The notes beneath the pieces were generated by a model that made no database searches, was not told the origin of the DNA, and worked only from the letters and a program-made list of their open reading frames with translations. Positions 32,030-42,650 of a stretch of 64,000 bases of DNA are shown here, one piece after another. Source of the DNA: Heterohyrax brucei (Eukaryota; Chordata; Mammalia; Hyracoidea; Procaviidae); NCBI GenBank assembly GCA_028571685.1, contig CM053158.1, positions 61,844,001 through 61,908,000 on the forward strand. Reading direction: 5' to 3'. The translations under genes and the position numbers were made by a program. Within the stretch, counting starts at the first letter, position 1, and each line of letters opens with the position of its first letter.

Positions 32030-32870
32030 GCGACGTCTCGTATTTTACACCGATCTGCATACATCAGTCCTCAAACATGCCGAAGGAAATCCAACAGGAT
32101 GACCTCCTTCCAGCCCATCCAGAGCATGCGCAATGGAAGAACACCCACGTTGCCGTGGTCGACCTTTGAACAAAGGCGAGCCTGAGGGATGCCGCGGGAG
32201 ACAGCGTCACAGCTGAAGACGCCACTCCACGCTCGCACCACTCGGGAGCACCCTGAGGCCACACCCTAGCCGCCGTGCAGCTGACCTAGAGCCGGTCAGG
32301 GCTGCAGTCGCCCCTCCGGCCCCTCCGGTTTCCCGAGCTCCTCCAGCCCACCATCAGACCTTGCCTTCATCTCCCACACTCCACACTCCCGGGCAGGGGG
32401 TGTTTCCTCTCCCTTTCCCCCATCGGCTCTCACCTCTGTTCCAGACTCAGCCCTGTGAAAGTCACTACACATCCCCCCGAAGGCTTAAGTTTCCCGCCAC
32501 TAGTGCCATTTAGGGACTTCGCTGCCCCACAGCCAGTCACACCAGACGTACAGCGAGCATGCGCGCAACATGCCTCGGCCTGGCGCGCCCCGGTCACCGA
32601 GCATGCGCGAGACACGCACCCTCAGGTCTCTGGTACTCAGTGAGGAGCATGCTCTCTAAGCTCACCTACCGTGCCGGAGGTGCCGAAAAGCAAGCGTGCG
32701 CGCGACACCCGCCGCCGGTCCGGGGCATTTCGAAAGGAGCGTGCGCACGACACTCACACTCGGAGGGTGGGCCGTTGCCGTTCTTCCGTGCTGGCTGGGT
32801 GGAGAAGCCAGTTGTACTAGCTCGAAATAATTGCAGGCGGTTCAAACTCGTAGTTCGCTATTTTGTGTTT
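32030..32870. promoter_or_regulatory. CpG island, candidate promoter
   Basis: The only CpG-dense, repeat-free stretch in the window. At least 12 CG dinucleotides lie in 32546-32617 alone, whereas the surrounding DNA has almost none. Visible motifs are an NRF1-like GAGCATGCGC at 32122-32131, the five phased NRF1-like cores of 32555-32788, and an E2F-like TTTCCCGCC at 32490-32498. No TATA box is evident, which suits a CpG-island promoter. I could not recognise a first exon, splice donor or direction. It could serve a bidirectional promoter, a noncoding RNA, or a first exon whose gene lies outside the window. Confidence 0.7.
32555..32788. repeat. Five-unit degenerate tandem repeat (about 45 bp) with NRF1-like cores
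   Basis: Units start at 32555, 32599, 32645, 32692 and 32737, giving spacings of 44, 46, 47 and 45. Each begins GAGCATGCGC or a close variant (GAGCATGCTC in unit 3, AAGCGTGCGC in unit 4, GAGCGTGCGC in unit 5). Four of the five continue with a CGMGACAC-like stretch. The GCRTGCGC core resembles the NRF1 half-site. Beyond the first 20 or so bases the units have diverged. Confidence 0.75.
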
Positions 32871-32964
32871 CGCTTTTTCTGTCGTAAATTTCTATTCGTC
32901 TTTATGTGATAAAACTAAAAGCATATATATATTTTTTTACTTTTTATTAAATACTCTCGAAACT

Positions 32965-33125
32965 CCAGGTGTATTTGGGATGATGAAAAAGTTTTGGAAA
33001 TGGTGGTGATCATTGCACAACAATGTGAATATAGTTAGTATTGAACTGTACACTTAATGGTTGAAGTGACAGGTTTCACTTTTTTAAATAGAAAAATATA
33101 TATATTTTACCGCAATTTTTCGTTA
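32965..33125 (+). repeat. Ancient L1 3' end piece
   Basis: GGGATGATGAAAAAGTTTTGG, AATGGTGGTGATCATTGCAC, TTGAACTGTACACTTAATGG and ATATTTTACCGCAATT follow the order of an L1M-type 3' terminus common in mammals. Confidence 0.65.
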
Positions 33126-33334
33126 AATTAGTTTCAGAAGTCCCTTGTTGGCTGTGCCAGTGACTAGGAGTTAATTCTATTATAAAGAAAAGAAGAGTCA
33201 TATTAAGTTTAAAAATTTTTTAAGAATACACCAAACCACCAGAATGTCTGTTACCTAGGTGTAGAAGAATTCCTTTATTATTGTCTCTCAAGTGTCCGTC
33301 TATTTAAAAAAAAAACAAAACAAAAAAAAACAAA
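33126..33334. other. No feature recognised
   Basis: AT-rich; an A-rich stretch at 33305-33340 abuts the RTE fragment. Confidence 0.4.
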
Positions 33335-34300
33335 AAACAGGAAACATCAAAAGAAGGTGGAAGGAGTACACAGTCATGCTACCAAGAAGATGTGGTTAAC
33401 ATTCAACCAAATCAAGAGGTAGCATATGACAAAGAAGCAATAGTATTGGAGGAAGAAGTTTAAACTGCGCTGACAACATTTTCAGAAAACAAGACTCCAG
33501 GTACTGATGGATTATCAACTGAGATATTTCAACAAATGAATGCAGTGCTGAAAGTGCTCATCTCTGCCAAAAAAATTTAGGAAAACAACTACTTGGCCAA
33601 CTGACTAGAAGAGATCTTCATTTGTACCCTTCCAAAGAAAGGTGATCCAACAGACTGTGGAAAGTATCCAGCAATGTCATTAATACACATGCAAGTAAAA
33701 TTTTGCGAAGGTAATTAAAAAATAATTGTAGCAGTTCATGCACAGTGACTTGCCGGAAATTCAAGCCAGACTCAGAAGAGGATTTGGAATAAGGACTATC
33801 ATTTGGATGTCAGACGGAACTTGGCTGAAGATGGAAAGTTCCAGAAATATGTTTGCCTTTGTTTTAATGTCAATAGACTATGCAATGACATTGGACTGCA
33901 TGGATCATAATTAGTTATGGATAACATTTTGAACAATGGGAATTCCAGAACACTTAGTTGTGCTTATAGGGAACCTGTGCTTATACCAAGAGACAGTCAT
34001 TTGAACAGAACAAGGGGACACTGTGTGGTTTAAAATCAGAAAAGATGAGTACCAGGGTTGTATCCTTTAACTGTACGTAATCTGTATGCTGACTAAATAA
34101 TCCAACAAACTGTACAACAAGACATAAGAATTGGAAGAAGACTCCCCTATGCTAACAACACAGCCTGCTTGCTGAAAGCAAAAAGTACTTGAAGCATTTA
34201 TTGGTGAACATCAAAGACTATACCCTTCGATATAAATTGCAGCTCAAAAAAAATAAAAATCCTCAAAACTGGACCAATAATCAACATGATGATAAACAGA
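33335..34300 (+). mobile_element. RTE LINE fragment, reverse-transcriptase region
   Basis: Aligns in order with the RT half of the RTE at 17806: GAGGTAGCATATGACAAAGA, ACAAGACTCCAGGTACTGAT, AGAAAGGTGATCCAACAGAC, AAATTCAAGCCAGACTCAGA and CTGAAAGCAAAAAGTACTTG. Both ends are missing, and the YADD box is ruined (CCTATGCTAACAACACAG). Frameshifted throughout. Confidence 0.8.
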
Positions 34301-34442
34301 AAATATGGAAATTGTCAAAGAATTACTATAGATTGACAGCATTCCAAACCATATTCCAAAGGTGGTCACAAAAGGGACATTTTGTGTATTTTTACAGTTT
34401 AACAATTTCTAGGATGTATTTGACAAGTCCTTGTATTTGTAG

Positions 34443-34602
34443 CCAAAAAGCCACGGTCAGTGAGTCAATTCCCACTCAAGTGACTTTATAAGTCAGAATA
34501 GAACTACCCCATAGAGTTTCCAATGAGCACCTGGTGAATTTCAACTGCTGACCTTTTGGTTAGCAGACATGACACTTAACCATTACACCACAATAGTTTC
34601 CA
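34443..34602 (-). repeat. AfroSINE type 1
   Basis: AAAAAGCCACGGTCAGTGAG, AATAGAACTACCCCATAGAG and CTGACCTTTTGGTTAGCAGA, with a head ending CACAATAGTTTCC. The flanks ATTTGTAGCC and ATTTGTGGTA are a possible duplication. Confidence 0.85.
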
Positions 34603-34616
34603 TTTGTGGTATCTAA

Positions 34617-34775
34617 TCAAAAACCAAATTCATGGCCATCAAGTCAATTCCAAGTCATAGCAACCTTATAGAACAGAGCAGAAACTGCTCCATAGAGTTT
34701 CCAAGAAACGCCTGGCAGATTTGAACTGCTGGCCTTTTGGTTAGCAGTTGCAGCAGGGAAAGCCATCAGGCTTTT
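34617..34775 (-). repeat. AfroSINE type 1
   Basis: AAAAACCAAATTCATGGCCA, ATCAAGTCAATTCCAAGTCA and CCATAGAGTTTCCAAGAAAC, with a head ending AAGCCATCAGGCTTTT. It is placed 15 bases after the preceding SINE in the same orientation. Confidence 0.85.
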
Positions 34776-34946
34776 GGATTGGGTAACTGTCTATTGTCTA
34801 TACCAGTTCTCAAACATTTTTACAAACTTAGGAATGGCAAGCGGTTTACCTCAGGTTAATGTGGCCAGACTGAAACATGGCACATGAGGTAGAGTTTTTA
34901 AATTATAGTATCCCCCCGGATTAAAAACTACCCCATGTGTCGTGTA

Positions 34947-35075
34947 CCCAAGCTGCTAACCAAAAGGTTGGCAGTTCAAATGTAGCAGCCACTCCTTGGA
35001 AACCCTACGAAGCAGTTCTACTGTGTCATAGGGTTGCTCTGAGCTGGAATCAACTTGATGGTTTTTTTTTTTTTA
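34947..35075 (+). repeat. AfroSINE type 1, 5'-truncated
   Basis: CTGCTAACCAAAAGGTTGGC, ACTCCTTGGAAACCCTACGA and GAATCAACTTGATGG, with a T-run tail of about 14. The first part of the head is missing. It interrupts the retroviral integrase region. Confidence 0.9.
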
Positions 35076-35450
35076 AGGGCAATGTAACCTATGAAAGATT
35101 GGGAAGGTTTTAAAAACCTCTTGAATTACTTGGCCTGTAAAGTGACTTCCTTGGTCACTACAAAGAATTTTTGGAGCGTAGCATGTGGGATAATTGTTTT
35201 CCAATAATTCTTTAGCCACAGTGGTGGCAGTGGCATTTAAGCAAAGATAAGCTTCAATCCACTGAGAGAAGAAACAAATAATAACCAGAGCATATTTGTA
35301 CTCATTGGAGGGGAGTAATTGAACAAACTCAAGTTACCACCCTAGCGTAGGCCCTGTGGATGATAGCAATTGTCATGGTAAAGATTTCAGAAGTTTACTG
35401 AAGTTTTTACAAAGGACAGTGGGAACATGTGGATATAACATGTTCTACAG

Positions 35451-36093
35451 TGTCATGGATTGAATCTTGTACCCCTAAGATAATATGTTAACTTGAAAGG
35501 GCCATGATTACTAGTATTATGTGGTTTTGCCCCATTTGTGATCTGATTTAATTGTCCTGTGTGTTATAAATCCTGATCTGTGTCTGTAGCTAATGAGGTA
35601 AGATTAGGTTATGTTAAAGAGCATTAGGTTAGGTTTATTATATTCATGAGGCAGGCTTACGGTAAGATGCAGTACCTTATTCAGGTCACAGCCCTGGTCT
35701 GATAAAAGGGGAATTTCCCTCAGTTGTGACCTGCATCACCTTTTATCTTACAAGAGACAAAAGGGAAGAAAAATGGCAGGCAGGGACCTCAGTAACACCA
35801 ACAAAGAAGATATGGGAGTAGGGCATGTCTTTTGGACTTGAAGTGCCTGTGCTGTGAACATCCTAGACTCAAGAGAAGACTGAAGGCAAGACCCATTGAG
35901 ATCTTTAAGGAACACTGGGCACACTAATGTTAAAAGCTGACAAGGCCCTTCCCCCAGAGCGAACAGAGAGAGAATGCATCCCCCTAGAGATGGTACTCTA
36001 AAGTCAGACTTCATTCACCTAAACTGGGAGAGAATAAATTTCCGCTAACCATCCACTTGTGGTATTTCTGTTATAACAGCACTAAGTAAAACA
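35451..36093 (+). mobile_element. MaLR-like solo LTR
   Basis: Starts TGTCATGGATTGAATCTTGT. It contains ATAAAAGGGGAATTTCCCTC, ATCTTACAAGAGACAAAAGG and GAGAATAAATTTCCGC (poly(A) signal), and ends GCACTAAGTAAAACA. The flanking five bases are TACAG (left) and CACAG (right), a one-mismatch target-site duplication. It is inserted in the retroviral integrase, opposite in direction to the host element. The frame at 35748-36014 lies inside it. Confidence 0.8.
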
Positions 36094-36689
36094 CACAGCT
36101 TCATATAAGTTTCCCCACCAATGTTTCCTTAGCAAAAGCCAAGTGCCTTAGCAAGTCGTTTATTTTGTCTCTGTCCAAAGAGTTGTTCATGTGCAAAAGG
36201 ACATGCAAGGATCCTGGAAAGACAGTCCTTAAGTGTGAATATACTTGTTTCTTCAACAACCCAAACTTCTCATTCTGCATCTAGATGATTCTCAAAGCTT
36301 TGACACACAGTAACACTGAGGGTAAAACCTCAGCTAGTAAGTGGTCAGGTGTCAAATCTGGGTCACTTTTACAAATATGGCAATTTGCTTTTTCAACAAC
36401 AGGGGCCTAAGTGATAGTAGTAGTGCGCTGTTAAGCAGCCTGGTCTGCTAAGTTATTGCCTTCAGTTTCTTCAGTTTAAGGAGCCTTTATAGGTTGATGA
36501 GACTGTGTTTCAATCACTGCAATTTCAAAAGGAAATAACAGGGAGATTATTAATTTGTCATTTTAACTAGTGAACCCAGAAAGAAACGTCTTTGTTTCAC
36601 AACATTTTAAAATCATGAACCACTCCAGTTACATATCTAAATTCCAAGAAAATAGTTGCAATTTTTCCTGTTACTGGGCAAATCCTAGC

Positions 36690-36855
36690 AAAAACCAATC
36701 CAAATTTGTTGCTGTCAAGTCAATCACCATACATAGTAACCCTATAGAATAGAAAAGAACTGCCTTATAGAATTTCCAAGGAGTGGATGGTGGATTCAGA
36801 ATGCCAACCATTTGGGTAGCAGCTGAACTCTTAATCACTGTGCCAACAGGGCTCC
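36690..36855 (-). repeat. AfroSINE type 1
   Basis: AAAACCAATCCAAATTTGTTG, TTATAGAATTTCCAAGGAGT and GCCAACCATTTGGGTAGCAG, with a head ending GCCAACAGGGCTCC. Confidence 0.85.
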
Positions 36856-37924
36856 AATTCAGCCTCTAAGGGGGCTGTCAGTTCAGCCTGTAATGGACAT
36901 AGCTTCAGGGAGGGTTTGGCTTTCAAGAACCCTATTGTATGTGATAATGGCACATCATCCAGCTTGGTGTTTTGAACTAGCAACCAAAAGTAGAATTTCA
37001 TATGATGTTAACCTACTAGCAGAAAGATACTGAGTTAAAGTTAAGTATGGCTGACACAGCATGGGGAATATAAACATCAAGAGCATTTCCTAAAACAGCA
37101 TTAAAAGCAATTCTAGACCCAGCTTCTGTAAGAGACAGATCAGAATATTTGACAAAAAATTTTGGCTAGCCTTTCCCAGAGATTACAAATATTTTCTCCT
37201 TTTTCTTCTTTACAGTTTTGAACCTTCATCTAGTCAAATCTTTGAGGGAAAACCTTGGGATGGTATTTATAAGTATTGTATATATTTCCCTAGCTTATTC
37301 TAATAAATATTTAGCAGAGGTGCTGAGTTTAATAGTTAGCGAGTGGAGTTTCTTGGGTCTCCATGGTGAGTTGGCATTTGAGTAGCTGGAGCAGAGGCCA
37401 ATGTGGCAGTAATGTTTTGGGAAAGCTGTGGGTTCTTTACAGGTTCTGCCAAGTATTTCTCATGTTGACTGGTGATCACAATATAAAAAAGCTGCTCCAC
37501 AATAAGAACTAGGATGAGCATTTAGTTTTAAACTCAGTGAATGACAGAAAGAATTTCAAGCTCAAGTTCACAAATTTTCTAAAGAAGAAATGATTTGTTT
37601 CTGTAGAATATGATGAAGCTGGTGATTACTCTGTCCCCCTCATTAAGAGTTCAATAACTTGGTCTGATGAATACAAATATTTCAGAGGGTTGTGGAGACC
37701 CTGGACTAGAAATTTTAATTGTGTTTTATTTACTGAACAATGAAACTATGAATGTACAGGAGTTTAGAGTGCCACTAAAGCAAATTCTTTGAGGGACATA
37801 CCTGTTATTGCTAAAAATGACAGATGACAAAAGATGTATTTGGAGAGGATGATTGAGGAGCCACTAATGTGGGCCTACAGGTAACAGAACCTGAAGCAGG
37901 GTATGAAACTGCTGATATAAACAC

Positions 37925-38437
37925 TATCTTAGTCATCTGATGCAGCTATCACAGAAATACCTCCAGCAGATAGCTCTAACGAAATAAAGTTTATTCTCTC
38001 CCAGTCCTATAAGCTAGAAGTCCGAATTTAGGGCATTGGCTCCAGGGGAAGGCACTCTTGCTCTACAGGATGTGAAAAAAGGTCCTTTTATTACATCAGT
38101 TTTCCTTTGGTCTGGGAGCATCTCAGTTTGGGCATCTCAGGTCAAAAGGACATTCTGTGCTCCTGACACTGCTTTTTGGTGGTATGAAGTCCTCATGTCT
38201 CTCTGCTCGCTTATCTCTTTTCTGTCTCAAAGAGATTTGTTTAAGACACTATCCAATCTTGTAGACCTCCTCAGCATAACTGCCACTCATCTCACTTATT
38301 AAATCATAGTGATAGAATTTACAACACATAGAAAATCCTGTCAAATGGCAAAATGGCGGACAGTCATACAAAACTGGGAGTCATGACCCAGCCAACATGA
38401 AGCATATTTTGTGGGGGATATAATTCAACCTATGACA
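37925..38437 (-). mobile_element. MaLR-like solo LTR
   Basis: On the minus strand it starts TGTCATAGGTTGAATTATAT. Plus-strand landmarks are CAGCTATCACAGAAATACC, GAAGTCCGAATTTAGGGCAT, CTCCAGGGGAAGGCACTC and TGGCAAAATGGCGGACAGTC. Flanks are AACAC and AAGAC (one mismatch). The frame at 38036-38302 is inside this LTR. Confidence 0.8.
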
Positions 38438-39299
38438 AAGACTAGAACAGAAAAGGAAGGAAATGAGTATATTATTAAATATCAAAAGATGTAGATAACC
38501 AATGGAAGAAAAGCTAATTGTTATCTTTTATTACAGTTCTTATCCAAACTCTAAGGCTCCTGCTAATAGACTTTGGTGGATTTATTTTGGAAGCAGAAAC
38601 TCTAGGACTCCATATTAGAAGAAAAAAAAATTGTACATGGGTTAATGATGTTCATATATAAGAGAAATTGTTTTCAAAGATGGGAAAGTACCCAGAGAAA
38701 ATGTTTTAATTGGTGAGAGTTGGTTTCAAAACTTCAACTGGAGCTTTTGATGAAACCAGATCTCTAGTAGCAGATAGTGCTGTTGGACAAGCACAACGAA
38801 CTATGTATAAGTCCACCAAGTGTGCACCAGAGAGTAAAACTTTTGGGAAGACTGCTTGTTGAGTACAAAGTTACATATTCTTTTTGCTAGCTGAAATGGC
38901 AAAGAAAGTTAAACTAGCTAGACTGAGTTACTAGAGCGCAGGTCAGGAGGGTGTCTGTGGTCATTGAAATGCCTTTTATGCCTCTATTTCAAAGGTATCA
39001 GCTGGAAATATTGCAATATATCTGGCTACTGATATACTGCAGATTTTTAGAGGCAATGGATTTAATACTGAGTATCTCATAGAATAACTAATGAGGGATA
39101 TCAAAATCTATCAGATTTATTATGGTATTGCTCAAAATTAAAGGCTTGTCATATTGCATGAACGCATTGGCAAGTATACAATTAAGGAAATTCATATAGA
39201 AACATGGCCCATTATTAAGTAGTGGAACATCACGCACTACTTAAGCTCCAGAACTATCTAAGTACTCAGCACCGTGGGGTTTGTCTGCAGACAACAGCT

Positions 39300-39480
39300 T
39301 TGGATCCCACTGCTGCCACAAATATATATGTCATAGGAGAAAATGCTTTATGTTGACAGTTGGAGATTAAACAGGATAGGTTTACTGAGGGAAAGACAAA
39401 GTTTACAACAAGGGTTGGAGTTATATGATGCAAGAAAGGAATTTTGCAGAGTGTTCCAGTGAACTGTTTGTTTAGAGAGG
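39300..39480 (-). other. Possible 5' edge of the endogenous retrovirus
   Basis: On the minus strand GTGGCAGCAGTGGGATCC (39298-39320) looks like a retroviral primer-binding-site region just inside a 5' LTR, which would then lie to the right (39320-40150). The tRNA is not identified and the LTR ends were not found, so this is only a suggestion. Confidence 0.25.
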
Positions 39481-39495
39481 CTTATAAGGGCAAAG

Positions 39496-39643
39496 AAATC
39501 CTGGTGGTGTAGTAGCTAAGTTCTACGGCTAATCAAAAGATTGGTAGTGCAAATCTGCCAGGCGTTCCTTGGAAACTCTGTGGACAGTTCTACTCTGTCC
39601 AGTCGGGTTGCTATGAGTCGGGATCAACTTGAAGGCAGTGGGT
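39496..39643 (+). repeat. AfroSINE type 1, full length, 14-bp target-site duplication
   Basis: Starts AAATCCTGGTGGTGTAGTAG and ends CAACTTGAAGGCAGTGGGT. TTATAAGGGCAAAG (39482-39495) and TTATAAGAGCAAAG (39644-39657) flank it with one mismatch. Confidence 0.9.
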
Positions 39644-39657
39644 TTATAAGAGCAAAG

Positions 39658-40187
39658 ACTGCAAAGGAGTCAGTAGTGTTGGATTAGTGGATACTTTCAG
39701 AGCCAGCAGCTGACTGACCACAGGTAAAGGAGTACAGGGGTTAAGACTGCTACTGAACAAGGTTATGGGAAAGTACAAGTATTGTAAAGGGGTCAGAACA
39801 ACATGTTTTGAAGGATGCTGAGGGAGTACCTTCTGAGAATGGGCTTAGCAACTCAAGTCATCTAGTTAATACCTGTGCAAGTGGAATGATTGTTATGATC
39901 GTTAATGATCGTTAGCAAGATTTGACCTAGACAGAAAACATTCTGAGAGTTAAAAAGCAGGAACCATTTCTAAGGAATAGTCAAGCTGTCAAAATGGACT
40001 TAGGCCCTAAAGGTCAGTGAGAAGCCTAAGCCATGTCAAGTGCCTTGGATTTAGTGTGCTGTTTGTCACTGGTACTAAAGGAGTGAGCAAAAGACAAATG
40101 AAAGCATTATGTTAATACACAGAGCAGCACTAATTATGTTAACTAGGAAAACTTTTGTAGTACTTATTGTTTATAATTACATATATT
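39658..40187. other. No gene recognised; possibly retroviral LTR
   Basis: Purine-rich sequence with no open frame of note. It may belong to the LTR of the retrovirus to its left. Confidence 0.3.
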
Positions 40188-41065
40188 CTTGTTATTTTCT
40201 GTTGAGTTGCTGCTGACTCATGACGACTTTATGTATAATGATGGAAATTTGCTACATTACCTTTATAATTGTTAGTATGTCTGAGTCCATTTTTGAGGCT
40301 ACTATGTATTTTTCAGTGCCTTCTGACCTAAAGGGCTCATTGTATTGGACCATATTTTGCCGTAATTCATGGGTTTTTCAAAGGTGAATTCTCAGAAGTA
40401 GCTCTCCAGGCCTTTCTTCCTACTCTGCTTAGTCTGGAAGCACCACTGAAACCTGTCCACCATGCATGCCTCTGATGATGTTTGAAATGTCAGTGACATA
40501 GAGTCATGGATTGAACTGTGTCTCCCCAAAAATATGTGTTGCCATGTGGCTGGGCCATGATTCCCTGTGTTCTATGATTGTCCTCCATTTTGTGATTTTC
40601 CTGTGCCATATGTTAAAGGATTAGGGTGAGACTGTAAGTCCCTTTATAAGATCACCTCCCAGCTCCACGGCAAAGGGAGTTTCTCTGGAGTATGGTCTTC
40701 CCCACCCTTAATCCTTTCATCGTGCAAGAGATAAAAGGAAGGGAAGCAAGCAGAGAATTGGGAATCTCACACCATCAAGAAAGCAGTACCAGGAAATGAG
40801 CATGTCCTTCAGATCCTAGGTTCCTGTGCCAAGATGTAATACCAGATTTTCCTCCAGAACCAACAAGGGGTAAAGACTTCCTGTGGTGCAGACATCCTGA
40901 ATTTGGACTTGTAACCTACTGGATTGTGTAAGAATAAACTTTCATTTGTTAAAGCCATCCACCCTGTGGTATTTCTGTTAGAGCAGCACTAGCTGACTAA
41001 AACACATAGTCTTCAGCACTGTAGCAACATAGAAACCATCACAGTATGACAAAGTGCAGATGGGT
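40188..41065 (-). mobile_element. Short RTE-derived element, split by a solo LTR
   Basis: Left part 40188-40501: TCTGTTGAGTTGCTGCTGAC, GGCCTTTCTTCCTACTCTGC, TGAAACCTGTCCACCATGCA. Right part 41005-41065: CATAGTCTTCAGCACTGTAG, AACCATCACAGTATGAC. It has the same layout as the 30674-31066 element and no LINE coding part. The LTR lies exactly between two copies of CATAG. Confidence 0.7.
40502..41004 (+). mobile_element. MaLR-like solo LTR with perfect 5-bp target-site duplication
   Basis: Starts AGTCATGGATTGAACTGTGT, holds AAGAGATAAAAGGAAGGGAAG and AAGAATAAACTTTCATTTG (poly(A) signal), and ends AGCTGACTAAAACA. CATAG flanks it at 40497-40501 and 41005-41009. The ends and the 5-bp duplication support an ERVL-group LTR. 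Confidence 0.85.
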
Positions 41066-41267
41066 GGACTCAGCATATATTGGTACTATTTTTTCATTGC
41101 ACAGAGATTTAGCTTCTGAGGTGAAGTTTTCTTTAATTCCAAGACAGGTAATTTCTGAGTGTATGCATTTGGATGTCAGATAAACCTAAAATTTTAAACC
41201 TGGTGCTGTCACTTATTACCCTGTTACAAGTCGCTTAACCTTTCTGAATCTCCCTTATCATAGCTAT
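41066..41267. other. No feature recognised
   Basis: No gene or repeat recognised. Confidence 0.4.
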
Positions 41268-41304
41268 CTTAGGCTGGTTTCTCTAGAGAAGCAAAATCAG
41301 TAAA
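41268..41304 (-). mobile_element. ERVL-type LTR end piece
   Basis: TTAGGCTGGTTTCTCTAGAG and AAGCAAAATCAGTAAAG match, on the minus strand, the 3' end of the LTR at 14183-14696. It breaks off at the RTE, and TATTTATATCAATAAATTGGC at 41846 may be its continuation. Confidence 0.5.
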
Positions 41305-41830
41305 GCGTGTTGTTGTTAAGTGTCATCGAATTAGTTCTGACTCATAGTGACCCTGTGTACAGCAGAGTGAAACGCTGCCTGGTCATGCACTGTCCTCGCA
41401 GTCATTGCAGTATTTAGGTCTGCTGTTGCAGCCCCTATGTTAGTCTGTCTCACTGAGGATCTTCCTCTTTTTCACGGACCTTCTGCTTTACCAAGCATGA
41501 TGTCCTTCTTCAGGGACTGATCCCTCCTGACAACATGTGCAAAGTGTGTGAGACAAAATCTACATCCTTCTAAGAGGCATTCTGATTGTACTTCTTCCAA
41601 GACAGATTTGTTCGTTCTTTTGGTAGTCCATAGTAAATTTACATTCAGTATTCTTTGCCAGCACCACAATTCAAAGGTATTGATTCTTTTTTAGTCTTCT
41701 TTATTCATTGTCCAGCTTTCATATGCAGACAAGGTGACTGAAAACACCATGGCTTGGGTCAGGTGGACCTTAGTCTTGAAGGTGACATTTTTACTTTGAA
41801 GAGGTTTTCTGCAGATTTGCCAACAGTAAA
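41305..41830 (-). mobile_element. RTE LINE 3' end
   Basis: Tail TGTTGTTGTTAAGTGTCATC, then GGATCTTCCTCTTTTTCACG, ACCAAGCATGATGTCCTTCT, CAATTCAAAGGTATTGATTC and TTCATTGTCCAGCTTTCATA. About 520 bases, 5'-truncated. The minus-strand frame at 41472-41669 is a remnant of the RTE C-terminal region. Confidence 0.85.
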
Positions 41831-41894
41831 ATGTTTAAATATACATCTATTTATATCAATAAATTGGCTCATACAGTGGTAGAGGATGGAACAT

Positions 41895-42500
41895 CAGCTG
41901 ACCCAGATGTGCTTGTCACTTCTATGGCCTCTGCCACTGGGACCCACTTGGCCTGCTCACTGCCCTGTTCAAGTAAGTGTTATAGCTCTGTACCTCTGCT
42001 GACATGTGCCTGGAGGCAGCCCATTCTACCAGTAAACCATTCTCATTCCTGGGTCAACAAACCTAGCTCTGCTGCTACACTGCTTGTGGGTCAGGATACC
42101 CACTCCAGCCATCTTGTATGGTCTCTTGGTTCCCACCATCTAAAGTTGCTGCTGCTCAAGCTGCTCCTGTGCTACTCCTTGTCTCTTACATGACATTTCT
42201 CTATCTCCTGGGTGTAGGAGGGTCTCAGAGCAGGGACCCTGTGTCCAAAGGATGCAGCTTTTTTCCTTCTTGATAGTAGTGAAATCCTCCTCAACCTTTG
42301 TGGAATCAGTTCTTTCCTAAGCCTACTCGTCCCTCCAAGATCACAAGCTGACTGACCAATCACCCTTGGTAGGTCACAGTTACTTTATTTGCATGGTAAA
42401 CTGTCCAATCCCTTTGCGAGACTCTGGCTTAACCACAATCATAACTATATACTGAGGGTCAGAAAGGCAACATATAAAGAGAAATCCATTGCACTGCAAT
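41895..42500. mobile_element. LTR-like repeat 'X', copy B
   Basis: GCCTGGAGGCAGCCCATTCT, TGTGTCCAAAGGATGCAGC, TTGATAGTAGTGAAATCCTC, TCAGAAAGGCAACATATAAA and GAGAAATCCATTGCACTGCA. The last block is nearly the same as the right end of copy C (GAGAAATCCGTTGCCCTGCA), suggesting a shared terminus. The frames over it are not genes. Confidence 0.55.
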
Positions 42501-42589
42501 GGGAGTAACCAGTCTTAAGAGATTTGTTGTGAATTCTTCCAGGCATTTGCTATGTGTGCTTGTATGTGTCTGTGTGCATATACCAAAAA

Positions 42590-42650
42590 ACTGCAAAAAA
42601 ACAAACCCACTGCCATGGAGTCAGTTCTTACTAATGGTAACCCCGTGTAT
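42590..42650 (-). repeat. AfroSINE type 1, 3' end only
   Basis: AAAAAAACAAACCCACTGCC, ATGGAGTCAGTTCTTACTAA; a 5'-truncated copy followed by a (CA)n-like stretch at 42667-42687. Confidence 0.75.

Larger units (their letters stand above)
34780..39300 (-). mobile_element. Decayed endogenous retrovirus, internal region
   Basis: Read on the minus strand (right to left) it contains the end of an RNase H domain (GNNLADQAA at about 36437-36463) followed by an integrase. A central integrase motif SDQGSHFTG lies at about 35131-35159. RNase H before integrase is the normal retroviral pol order. Upstream (37.3-39.3 kb) may be gag, but no domain is clear. Stops and frameshifts are frequent; a reverse-transcriptase part was not recognised, so internal deletion is likely. 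Insertions are SINEs at 34947 and 36690 and solo LTRs at 35451 and 37925. Extent at both ends is uncertain. Confidence 0.55.

Noticed and set aside
32078..32173. Small ORF (starts MPKEIQQDD) as first coding exon at the CpG island
   Set aside because: 31 codons ending in TGA with no recognised homologue and no supporting splice donor; cannot be separated from chance.
32064..32264. Minus-strand frames over the left part of the CpG island
   Set aside because: Two overlapping frames of similar length in different phases, as expected in GC-rich DNA with few stops.
32490..32510. CTCF site at CCGCCACTAGTGCC
   Set aside because: Matches the start of the CTCF core (CCACTAG) but lacks the GGTGGC/GGGGGC half; only the E2F-like TTTCCCGCC was kept as a motif.
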